From Acidobacteriota bacterium (GTDB lineage: Bacteria; Acidobacteriota; Vicinamibacteria; Vicinamibacterales; UBA2999): a DNA stretch of 5,263 nucleotides. The stretch covers positions 1 through 5,263 of the forward strand of contig JABFRY010000441.1 of the NCBI GenBank assembly GCA_013140955.1, written 5' to 3'. The translations under genes were made by a program, and so were the position numbers. A model generated the notes under the pieces. It ran no database searches and was not told where the DNA came from. It saw only the letters and a program-made list of their open reading frames with translations. This document shows positions 1 through 4,819 of the stretch, one piece after another (position 1 is the first letter of the stretch; each line of letters begins with the position of its first letter).

Positions 1-209
1 GTACGGACGGCCTCGGCCGCTGCCGCCACGAGCTTCGGGTGCGTCGTGAGGCCCAGATAGTTGTTGGACGACAGGTTGACGACGGACCGCCCGTCGAACG
101 TGGCCTTCGCAGCCTGGGCGTCCTCGAGCACGCGCAGCGGGCGCCGGAGTCCCTGCCGGTCGAGCTCTTCGAGCTCCCTGACGAGGTGCGCGAGGGGGTC
201 GCTGCGCAT
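1..209 (-). CDS. kbl: Alpha-oxoamine synthase, probably glycine C-acetyltransferase (2-amino-3-ketobutyrate CoA ligase), N-terminal part only
   Basis: Only the first 69 codons lie in the window; the gene runs off the left edge. Family members are usually about 390-400 residues, so over 80% is missing, including the catalytic lysine. The visible part has a helical lead-in (MRSDPLAHLVRELEELDRQG), then 'FDGRSVVNLSSNNYLGLTTHPKL' split around residues 38-60. The NLSSNNYLGL block is the N-terminal signature of PLP-dependent alpha-oxoamine synthases (Kbl, BioF, HemA, serine palmitoyltransferase). The short N-terminus, the L-x-R-P-L-R-V-L segment and the DGR-V-NLSSNNYLGL order look most like Kbl, a cytosolic enzyme that joins glycine and acetyl-CoA or, in reverse, completes threonine breakdown to glycine. 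BioF or a sphingolipid-type synthase cannot be excluded from this fragment. The ATG at 209-207 has no Shine-Dalgarno sequence close upstream. It follows the membrane-protein gene by 49 bp on the same strand. Confidence 0.82.
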   Translation of the reverse strand, partial: MRSDPLAHLVRELEELDRQGLRRPLRVLEDAQAAKATFDGRSVVNLSSNNYLGLTTHPKLVAAAAEAVR

Positions 210-216
210 CGAGCGC

Positions 217-222
217 AGTATA
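217..222 (-). promoter_or_regulatory. Candidate -10 element just ahead of the kbl-like gene
   Basis: On the minus strand the hexamer TATACT ends 7 nt before the ATG at 209. It differs from the TATAAT consensus at one position and stands out in GC-rich sequence. A sigma-70-type promoter here would start transcription at or next to the ATG and give a leaderless mRNA, which would fit the missing Shine-Dalgarno. Against it, the expected -35 position (about 240-245) reads CGGTGC, a poor match, and there is no extended TGn. The site is weak and based on sequence likeness only. Confidence 0.25.
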
Positions 223-233
223 GAACCACGCCC

Positions 234-247
234 GGCGGCGCACCGCC
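234..247. repeat. Short GC hairpin between the membrane-protein gene and the kbl-like gene
   Basis: GGCGG and CCGCC arms of 5 bp are separated by the 4-nt loop CGCA. The dyad starts 11 bp beyond the membrane-protein stop codon in the direction of transcription. No T-run follows on the minus strand, so it does not qualify as an intrinsic terminator. It could stabilise an mRNA end or simply be chance in GC-rich sequence. Confidence 0.3.
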
Positions 248-258
248 TTCCGCGGGTC

Positions 259-2169
259 TCAGGGCAGCGCCAGGAGCACGGCGTCCCCGTCGCGCGCCAG
301 CGGCGTTGCGCCAGCGTCGACCAGGGCCGCCTCGACCAGGGCCCCGTTCTCCCCCATCAGCGAGGCATGCACGATCGCGTGTGTGGCACCCTGCATCTCG
401 AGGGCGCGCAGGGCGGCCCCGGGGTCCTGTGCGGCGGCCGAGAGCGCTGTCGCCAGTTCCCGATAGCCTTCGGGGAAGAACCCGCTATATCCGTTGATGA
501 GCCGATGGCGGTGGCCGAGCGCCTGGTACATGAACCGCACGTCCTCGAACGGCCCGCCCAGCGGCAGCTCCGCGATGACCGCGTCCGGCCCGAGGGCCGC
601 GACCGTGGCGTAGACGCGCCCTGGCCTGTCCAGATCGCCGAGCCTGGACGTAACCGAGTCCGGGTCCTCTGCCGGAGCGCCGTTGAGGACGAAGGGCGAC
701 ACCCAGCCCTCGAGCAGCAGTGCGGCCGTGAGCAGGGCGCCCACCGTACGCGGCGCCCGCCGGCCCACCCTCGCGGCACCCGACCCGGCGAGCACGGCGA
801 GCATGAAGGTCAGCACCATCGCAAAGCGCGCGGGCACGCGCAGCCCGTCGAAGCCGGGGACGTAGTCGTAGGCCACCCGGTAGGGCGAGGCCAGGGTCAC
901 CGGTTGCCCGAGCGACTCGGGTACGGGCCCGAGCGTCAGCCACGCCGCCAGCAGCGCGCCGACCACGAAGTAGCCCTCGGTCCACAGGAGCCGCCGCCCG
1001 GTCGCGCGCATCCGCGGAGACAGCGCCAACATCACGACGGTGGCCAGGGCGCCCCTGACGAGCAGGCTGGTTGCGTCCGTGAGCCGGAGCGGAAACGGGG
1101 AGTCGATCACGATTCGGCGTGCGAGCACCACCGCTCCCGCACCGAGCAGGTGGGCGAGGGCCACGCCGCCCACGAGCCGGAGGGCCCACCGGCGCATCAG
1201 GGAAGTGTCCGGGCGCCGTCCGCTGCCGGTCGCCGCGAACACTGCGACGACGGCCAGCACGAGGACGGTCAGGCCCGGGAAGAGTTCACCCTCGGCTCTC
1301 GAATAGGTGCCCACGACGTCGCCCCAGAGTTGCAGGGCGGGAGACGCGGTGACATAGGCATAGACGTCGGCCGAGTACAGGCGCACCTCCGCCAGTCCCC
1401 GGCTCATCCCGAGCTGCCGCTGCACCTCGACATACGGCAGCACCGACAGTCCGGTCAGGAGCACCACGGACCCGGCGGCGAGGGAGAGGTGTCGCCATGC
1501 GCCGGCATCGGCCAGGCGGCCGCGCCGTGCCAGCTCCCAGACCACGTAGAGGGCGGCGAATGGCGTGAAGAAGAACAGGTAATAGCCGGACGACAGGTTG
1601 AGCAGCAGCAGCGACACCGCAGCACCAGCAAGCGGGAGTCGCCCTCCCGTGTTGAGGTAGCGGTGGATGCCGAACAGGGCCAGGGGCATCCACTGCGCGG
1701 AAAGGACCTGGAGATGCGACAGGTGCGCGGCCCGGTACGGGGCGAACGCGAAGGCCACGCCGGCGACGAACGCTCCAGTGACGCTCCCGGTGCGGTCACG
1801 GACGAAGAGGTACATGCCGAAACCCGACAGCACGTGCGTGGCGAGCAGCAGCAGGTTGTAGCAGAGGACGGGATTGGCGGTGAGGGCGTAGACGGGCAGT
1901 GCCTGGAGCGTGGGCCCGAGCAGGTGCTCAGAGTAGGCCAGGGTCAGCGGCGCGGGGTGGAAGATGCCGCCGTCGAAGAACCCCCGCCACTGCATCGGGT
2001 TTACGAGCGCCTCGAGGATGCGCTGGCAGTTGCGGCCGATGATCCAGGCGTTGAGGACCGGATCTCCGAGATCCCAGGCGATGTCCGTACCGGCTCTCGG
2101 CGCAAGCGGCCACGTCGCGGCCACCGTGAGTGCCACATACGCGGCCAGCGCCTGCCACCATCGCGACAT
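259..2169 (-). CDS. Polytopic membrane protein, GT-C-like (glycosyltransferase 39-type architecture), function unassigned
   Basis: A 636-residue protein with many hydrophobic segments. The clearest are at about 5-21, 101-122, 130-145, 155-168, 180-200, 228-245, 298-314 and 475-495. A largely soluble C-terminal part follows from about 496. A first loop with acidic residues (D29, D33, GDP at 35-37, then N40) after the first membrane helix recalls GT-C enzymes, which use a lipid-linked sugar donor and carry the catalytic acid there. Other recognisable stretches are FHPAPLTLAYSEHLLG (70-85), AFAFAPYRAAHLSHLQ (139-154), VPGFDGLRVPARF (437-449) and, in the C-terminal domain, ELPLG (534-538) and INGYSGFFPEGY (558-569). 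I recall these from large uncharacterised membrane proteins of Acidobacteriota and relatives, but no substrate is known to me. The frame stays open to a GTG at 2337, but those 56 extra residues are Arg/Ala/Ser-rich with no export signal. ATG 2169 opens directly into a membrane helix. GTG 2178 is an alternative start. No strong Shine-Dalgarno is visible for either. Confidence 0.85.
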   Translation of the reverse strand: MSRWWQALAAYVALTVAATWPLAPRAGTDIAWDLGDPVLNAWIIGRNCQRILEALVNPMQWRGFFDGGIFHPAPLTLAYSEHLLGPTLQALPVYALTANPVLCYNLLLLATHVLSGFGMYLFVRDRTGSVTGAFVAGVAFAFAPYRAAHLSHLQVLSAQWMPLALFGIHRYLNTGGRLPLAGAAVSLLLLNLSSGYYLFFFTPFAALYVVWELARRGRLADAGAWRHLSLAAGSVVLLTGLSVLPYVEVQRQLGMSRGLAEVRLYSADVYAYVTASPALQLWGDVVGTYSRAEGELFPGLTVLVLAVVAVFAATGSGRRPDTSLMRRWALRLVGGVALAHLLGAGAVVLARRIVIDSPFPLRLTDATSLLVRGALATVVMLALSPRMRATGRRLLWTEGYFVVGALLAAWLTLGPVPESLGQPVTLASPYRVAYDYVPGFDGLRVPARFAMVLTFMLAVLAGSGAARVGRRAPRTVGALLTAALLLEGWVSPFVLNGAPAEDPDSVTSRLGDLDRPGRVYATVAALGPDAVIAELPLGGPFEDVRFMYQALGHRHRLINGYSGFFPEGYRELATALSAAAQDPGAALRALEMQGATHAIVHASLMGENGALVEAALVDAGATPLARDGDAVLLALP

Positions 2170-2385
2170 CGTCAGCACATCGAGTCGTCCACTGCTGCGC
2201 ACCCCGCCATGCAGGATCGAGGCCGCCGAGGACACGGTGCAGGCGATTGGCCGGGCAACCCTTCGGGCCGAAGCGCGCGGAGCGTCGCCGGACGCGGTGC
2301 AGATGGTGGTGGCGGCCGGTGCGTGACGGGCCTGCACCCCGTGCAGGTCCGAGCCGGGTGACGTGAGCCTGGCGGCCGGCCCGCT
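2170..2385 (-). promoter_or_regulatory. Leader/intergenic region upstream of the membrane-protein gene
   Basis: These 216 bp separate the aminotransferase stop from the membrane-protein start on the same strand. The region is GC-rich and has no convincing -35/-10 pair and no T-run terminator. It does contain several dyads (CTTCGG-G-CCGAAG at 2261-2273; CCTGCAC-CCC-GTGCAGG at 2331-2347) and four TGCAG words at 2210, 2238, 2298 and 2342. Part of it is open in frame with the downstream gene, so an N-terminal extension is possible though unlikely. I cannot assign a riboswitch class. Confidence 0.35.
2331..2347. repeat. Perfect 7-bp inverted repeat with 3-nt loop
   Basis: CCTGCAC (2331-2337) and GTGCAGG (2341-2347) are exact reverse complements around CCC. 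It begins about 39 bp after the aminotransferase stop in the direction of transcription. It could be an mRNA hairpin between the two genes or an operator for the membrane-protein gene. With no T-run beside it, a classical Rho-independent terminator is not supported. Confidence 0.4.
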
Positions 2386-3615
2386 TCAGGCGGAGGCGAG
2401 GTACTCGCCGGCAAATGCCCCGATCTCGGCGCAGATTGCTGAGAGCTCCTGTGGGCTTGCCAGGCAGACGATGCGGAAGAACCCTTCCTCCGGGGGCATC
2501 CCGAACCCGGATCCGTGCACGCACAGGATGCCCGTGCGGCGCACGAGTTCCAGGATGAACTCCTCGTCGGTTCGTCCGGGTGGCAGCGTGACGCGGGGCA
2601 TGGCATAGAAGGCCGCCCGGGGGGCGACACACTCCATGCCCGGCACCTCCGACAACGCGCGCGCGACGATTCCTGTACGCTCGGCGAGCGCCTGACGAAA
2701 GACCTCCTGGTGACTGCGGTCCCCGGTCAGCGCGGCCGTCACCGCGAACTGCATCGGACCAGGGCTGCAGAGGCGGCCGTCTGCCAGCTTCTTCACCGCC
2801 GTCAGGACGTCGTCGAGGCGTGGCGTGGCGCCGACGACCATCCAGCCCGCACGCCATCCCGGAGCCAGATAGGCCTTCGAGATACTCGAGAACGAGATGA
2901 TGGGTGCGCCCGGGTCGAGGCTGCCGAGCAGCGGGACCGGCCCGTCGAATCCCAGGTCGCCGTACACCTCGTCGGCCAGGATCGTCAGACCGTGGCTCTC
3001 CGCAATGGCGAGGAGCCCGCGCCGGGTCGCCTCGGGATAGACCGCGCCTGTCGGGTTGTTCGGATCGATGACCACGAGGGCCCGGGTCCGTGCGGTCACC
3101 AGGCTTCGCAGGTGGTCCAGGTCGGGCAGCCACCCGCGGTGCGGATCGGTGCGGTAGTACACCGGTGTCGCGCCGATGCTGGCGAGCACGGCCGTGTACA
3201 ACGGGTAGGTGGGAGAGGGCACCAGCACCTCGTCTCCCTCGCCCGCAAGGGCGTTGAGCGCCAGGTCGATGCCTTCCGACGTGCCAGACGTGATGAGGAT
3301 GCGGTCGGGAGACACCGGCATGCCCCGGTGCCCGTATTCGGCGGCCACGGCCTCTCGCGCCGTCACGATGCCTGCCGACGGCATATAGCCGTTGTAGCCG
3401 TCGCGCATGGCCTTGTGGGTGGCGTCGATGAGATGCGCCGGGGTCTTGAATCCGAACGCCACCGGATCCCCGATGTTGAGGTACCGGACGCGCGTGCCCT
3501 GGGCCTCCGCAGCCTTGGCCGCCGAGACGATGTTCCGGATGGCGTACGAGAACCTGGCAACCTTGGGCGCCACGCGAATCGCTGGCGCGCTGTTCGAGGT
3601 GGGCATTCGCACCAT
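2386..3615 (-). CDS. PLP-dependent class I/II aminotransferase, AlaA/AspC-like
   Basis: A complete 409-residue cytosolic enzyme of fold type I, the usual length for the family. It would move an amino group between an amino acid and a 2-oxo acid. Visible landmarks are the N-terminal SYAIRNIV (23-30) and LNIGDPVAFGF (46-56), the phosphate-binding SGTSEG (110-115), PNNPTG (185-190) with Asn187 expected to contact PLP, ADEVY (214-218) with Asp215 facing the pyridine nitrogen and Tyr218 on O3', SISKAYLAPGWR (244-255) with Lys247 as the Schiff-base lysine and Arg255 on the phosphate, and GFFR with Arg381 expected to hold the substrate carboxylate. No key residue is missing. The order 'SY-IR...LNIG-P--FGF' and 'NPNNPTGAVY' recalls glutamate-pyruvate transaminases such as AlaA/YfbQ and archaeal AspC-like enzymes, so alanine is the first substrate guess; specificity cannot be read from sequence. 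The start at 3615 is favoured over the ATG at 3606 by a well-placed GGAG. Confidence 0.95.
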   Translation of the reverse strand: MVRMPTSNSAPAIRVAPKVARFSYAIRNIVSAAKAAEAQGTRVRYLNIGDPVAFGFKTPAHLIDATHKAMRDGYNGYMPSAGIVTAREAVAAEYGHRGMPVSPDRILITSGTSEGIDLALNALAGEGDEVLVPSPTYPLYTAVLASIGATPVYYRTDPHRGWLPDLDHLRSLVTARTRALVVIDPNNPTGAVYPEATRRGLLAIAESHGLTILADEVYGDLGFDGPVPLLGSLDPGAPIISFSSISKAYLAPGWRAGWMVVGATPRLDDVLTAVKKLADGRLCSPGPMQFAVTAALTGDRSHQEVFRQALAERTGIVARALSEVPGMECVAPRAAFYAMPRVTLPPGRTDEEFILELVRRTGILCVHGSGFGMPPEEGFFRIVCLASPQELSAICAEIGAFAGEYLASA

Positions 3616-3620
3616 CTTAG

Positions 3621-3624
3621 CTCC
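3621..3624 (-). promoter_or_regulatory. Ribosome binding site of the aminotransferase gene
   Basis: GGAG on the minus strand lies 5 nt before the ATG at 3615-3613. The alternative in-frame ATG at 3606 would be 14 nt away, too far, so this site decides the start. Confidence 0.7.
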
Positions 3625-3670
3625 GAAGGGGATAATCGGCCCGCAGCCGCCTCCGCCACACGCCGATAGT

Positions 3671-3684
3671 TGCTTCCAGAAGCA
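3671..3684. repeat. Operator-like dyad TGCTTC-CA-GAAGCA
   Basis: Two perfect 6-bp arms flank a 2-nt centre, 14 bp in all, about 56 bp upstream of the aminotransferase start codon. The size and symmetry suit a dimeric transcription factor. No regulator family is identified. Confidence 0.4.
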
Positions 3685-3715
3685 CCGCCCGAGGCGCGCA
3701 CCGTGCCATCTATTC

Positions 3716-3732
3716 AGTGTAAGAATTACACT
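3716..3732. repeat. Operator-like dyad AGTGTAA-GAA-TTACACT
   Basis: Perfect 7-bp arms (3716-3722 and 3726-3732) flank a 3-nt spacer in AT-rich sequence, centred at 3724, roughly midway between the two divergent start codons (3615 and 3831). A TGTAA-N3-TTACA core is the form expected of a dimeric helix-turn-helix regulator site. It could control both directions. The cognate regulator is not in the window. Confidence 0.5.
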
Positions 3733-3761
3733 TATTCGGGTGGCCCCAAGCCCATGCGAGC

Positions 3762-3789
3762 AATTTCATGAGAAATATTAGTAATTTCA
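3762..3789 (+). repeat. AATTTCA direct repeat with 21-bp period and an interposed inverted copy
   Basis: AATTTCA occurs at 3762-3768 and 3783-3789, start to start 21 bp, or two DNA helical turns. A reverse-complement core GAAAT sits between them at 3772-3776. The array lies 42-69 bp upstream of the VWA gene start, where promoter-proximal activator sites or the promoter itself would be expected. Confidence 0.35.
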
Positions 3790-3815
3790 CGTCATCCGAT
3801 CTGGCAAGTGCATTG

Positions 3816-3827
3816 AAGGGTGGGGAG
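3816..3827 (+). promoter_or_regulatory. Ribosome binding site of the VWA-protein gene
   Basis: A purine-rich run holds AAGGG (10 nt from the ATG at 3831) and GGGGAG (3 nt from it). It supports the start at 3831. The in-frame ATG at 3768 would add 21 residues ahead of a normal signal peptide. Confidence 0.6.
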
Positions 3828-3830
3828 CGT

Positions 3831-4799
3831 ATGCGGCAAGCCCCTCAGCTGCGCGTCGTCGGTGCACTCGTCGCGGTCCTGCTGGCCGCTGCGGGGACGG
3901 CTCCGGCCTGGGCTCAGGAGACCGCGCCTGCCGACACGGCCACCTTCACGGGTGGGGTGGAGGCCGTGACCATCAGCGCCTCCGTGCGGGACCGCCGCGG
4001 GCGGGTCGTTCGGGATCTGACCAGGGCGCAGTTCGAAGTCGTAGACACGGGACGGATCATCGACATCAAGGATGTCTACGCCGGAGAGTCGCCGCTCAGT
4101 CTGGCCGTGCTGCTCGACATCAGCGGCAGCATGGCGGTGGGTGGGAACATCGAGCGGGCGCGTGCAGCCGTGGCGCTGACCACCCGGAGCCTCGAGGCGG
4201 GGAGGGACGAGGCTGCCCTCTACACGTTCGACTCGAAGCTGCAGGAGGTCGTGCCGTTCACGACCGAAGTGGATCGGCTCCGCCGCGTCAGCCTGGCCGG
4301 ACGGCCCTTTGGCACGACGTCCCTGTACGACGCGGTCGCGGCGACCGCCAGTCAAGTTGCTGCGCGCACCAACCGGCATCGGGCCGTGCTCGTCATCACC
4401 GACGGCATGGACACCGGCAGCCAGTTGAGTGCGCGCCATGTGTCCGGCATTGCGAGTTCGATCGACGTGCCGGTGTACCTGTTGGTGGTGGTGAACCCCG
4501 TGGATCATCCGGGCGGGCCTTTGTCGCTCGTGCCGGCCGATGACGGGGCGTCTGACACCGCCAACCTCGCAGACCTGAGCCGATGGACGGGAGGCGACAT
4601 GCGGATCGCCAGCAGTCCCGATCATTCGTCGGCGGCGGTGCGGGACTTGTTCACTCAGTTGCGTCATCAGTACTTGATCACGTTCGAGCCCGGCGCTCGT
4701 GCGGGGTGGCACCCGCTCGAAGTCCGGGTGAAGCGGCGGAACCTCGTGGTTCACGCACGAAGCGGCTATGTCGCTGGCTCGGCGCGGTCCGGAAGCTAG
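3831..4799 (+). CDS. Exported VWA-domain protein (VWFA-related Acidobacterial family)
   Basis: A 322-residue protein. Residues 1-28 form a Sec signal peptide: MRQ..LR, a hydrophobic core at about 9-22, and AWA before a probable cut at Ala28/Gln29. Residues about 45-80 have a strand-rich 'VTISASVRDRRGRVVRDLTRAQFEVVD' region (split here for length: VTISASVRDRRG, VVRDLTRAQFEVVD), typical of the segment before the VWA fold in this family. The VWA domain spans about 88-280 with the metal-ion-dependent adhesion site DISGS (Asp96, Ser98, Ser100), GTTS (Thr162/163) and VITDGMD (Asp191), so metal binding looks intact. The C-terminus (RHQYLITFEPG, GWHPLEVRVKR, VHARSGYVA, 278-315) matches the family's closing strands. 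It probably acts in the periplasm or outside the cell as a protein-binding module; the partner is unknown. The next gene starts 20 bp downstream, suggesting an operon with the OmpA-type lipoprotein. Confidence 0.92.
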   Translation: MRQAPQLRVVGALVAVLLAAAGTAPAWAQETAPADTATFTGGVEAVTISASVRDRRGRVVRDLTRAQFEVVDTGRIIDIKDVYAGESPLSLAVLLDISGSMAVGGNIERARAAVALTTRSLEAGRDEAALYTFDSKLQEVVPFTTEVDRLRRVSLAGRPFGTTSLYDAVAATASQVAARTNRHRAVLVITDGMDTGSQLSARHVSGIASSIDVPVYLLVVVNPVDHPGGPLSLVPADDGASDTANLADLSRWTGGDMRIASSPDHSSAAVRDLFTQLRHQYLITFEPGARAGWHPLEVRVKRRNLVVHARSGYVAGSARSGS

Positions 4800-4807
4800 T
4801 CATGTTC

Positions 4808-4815
4808 GAGGAGGG
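4808..4815 (+). promoter_or_regulatory. Strong Shine-Dalgarno of the OmpA-type lipoprotein gene
   Basis: GAGGAGGG contains a full AGGAGG at 4809-4814, 5 nt before the ATG at 4820. It is the strongest ribosome binding site in the window and suits an abundant envelope protein. Confidence 0.85.
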
Positions 4816-4819
4816 AATC

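Larger units (their letters stand above)
3616..3830. promoter_or_regulatory. Divergent promoter/operator region between the aminotransferase and VWA-protein genes
   Basis: The 215 bp between two genes that point away from each other must carry promoters for both strands. Bases 3711-3790 are about 39% GC by hand count, far below the flanking genes, which fits promoter DNA. Weak -10-like words occur, for example TATTAG at 3776-3781 on the plus strand, but I find no good -35 partner, so no promoter is placed exactly. Two dyads and a direct repeat are listed separately. Confidence 0.6.

Noticed and set aside
2320..2330. A TCACGCAC word on the minus strand that recalls the opening of GEMM (cyclic-di-GMP) riboswitches
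   Set aside because: The following conserved parts of the GEMM-I fold, such as the AGGGCAAACC segment and the GGGACGCAAAGCC-like segment, are absent. The match is chance.
61..2361. A 766-codon open frame on the plus strand across the membrane-protein gene
   Set aside because: Its codons lie exactly opposite those of the minus-strand gene, so stops would need TTA, CTA or TCA codons in the real gene, which are rare in this GC-rich codon use. The translation is Arg/Gln/His/Gly-rich with no domain or membrane pattern.
2374..2381. GGCCGGCC palindrome just after the aminotransferase stop, considered as a terminator stem
   Set aside because: It is a short self-complementary GC word without a loop or T-run. 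Such words are expected in sequence of this composition.
1928..3133. A 401-codon minus-strand frame overlapping the aminotransferase and the membrane-protein gene
   Set aside because: It lies out of frame within two well-supported genes and its Arg/Gly/Pro-rich translation resembles no protein family.
2515..3669. A 384-codon plus-strand frame opposite the aminotransferase
   Set aside because: It has the same codon-aligned antisense phase as above. The minus strand carries every aminotransferase active-site motif, while this frame has none.
3671..3684. The TGCTTC-CA-GAAGCA dyad as a LexA (SOS) box
   Set aside because: It does not match the enterobacterial CTGT-N8-ACAG or the Gram-positive GAAC-N4-GTTC forms, and neither flanking gene is an SOS gene.
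3768..3830. An upstream ATG at 3768 as the start of the VWA protein
   Set aside because: It would add 21 polar residues before a standard signal peptide, sits inside the AATTTCA repeat region and lacks a ribosome binding site, whereas 3831 has one.
3792..4754. A 320-codon minus-strand frame opposite the VWA gene
   Set aside because: It is codon-aligned antisense to the VWA gene, with His/Arg/Gly-rich composition and no recognisable fold or ribosome binding site.
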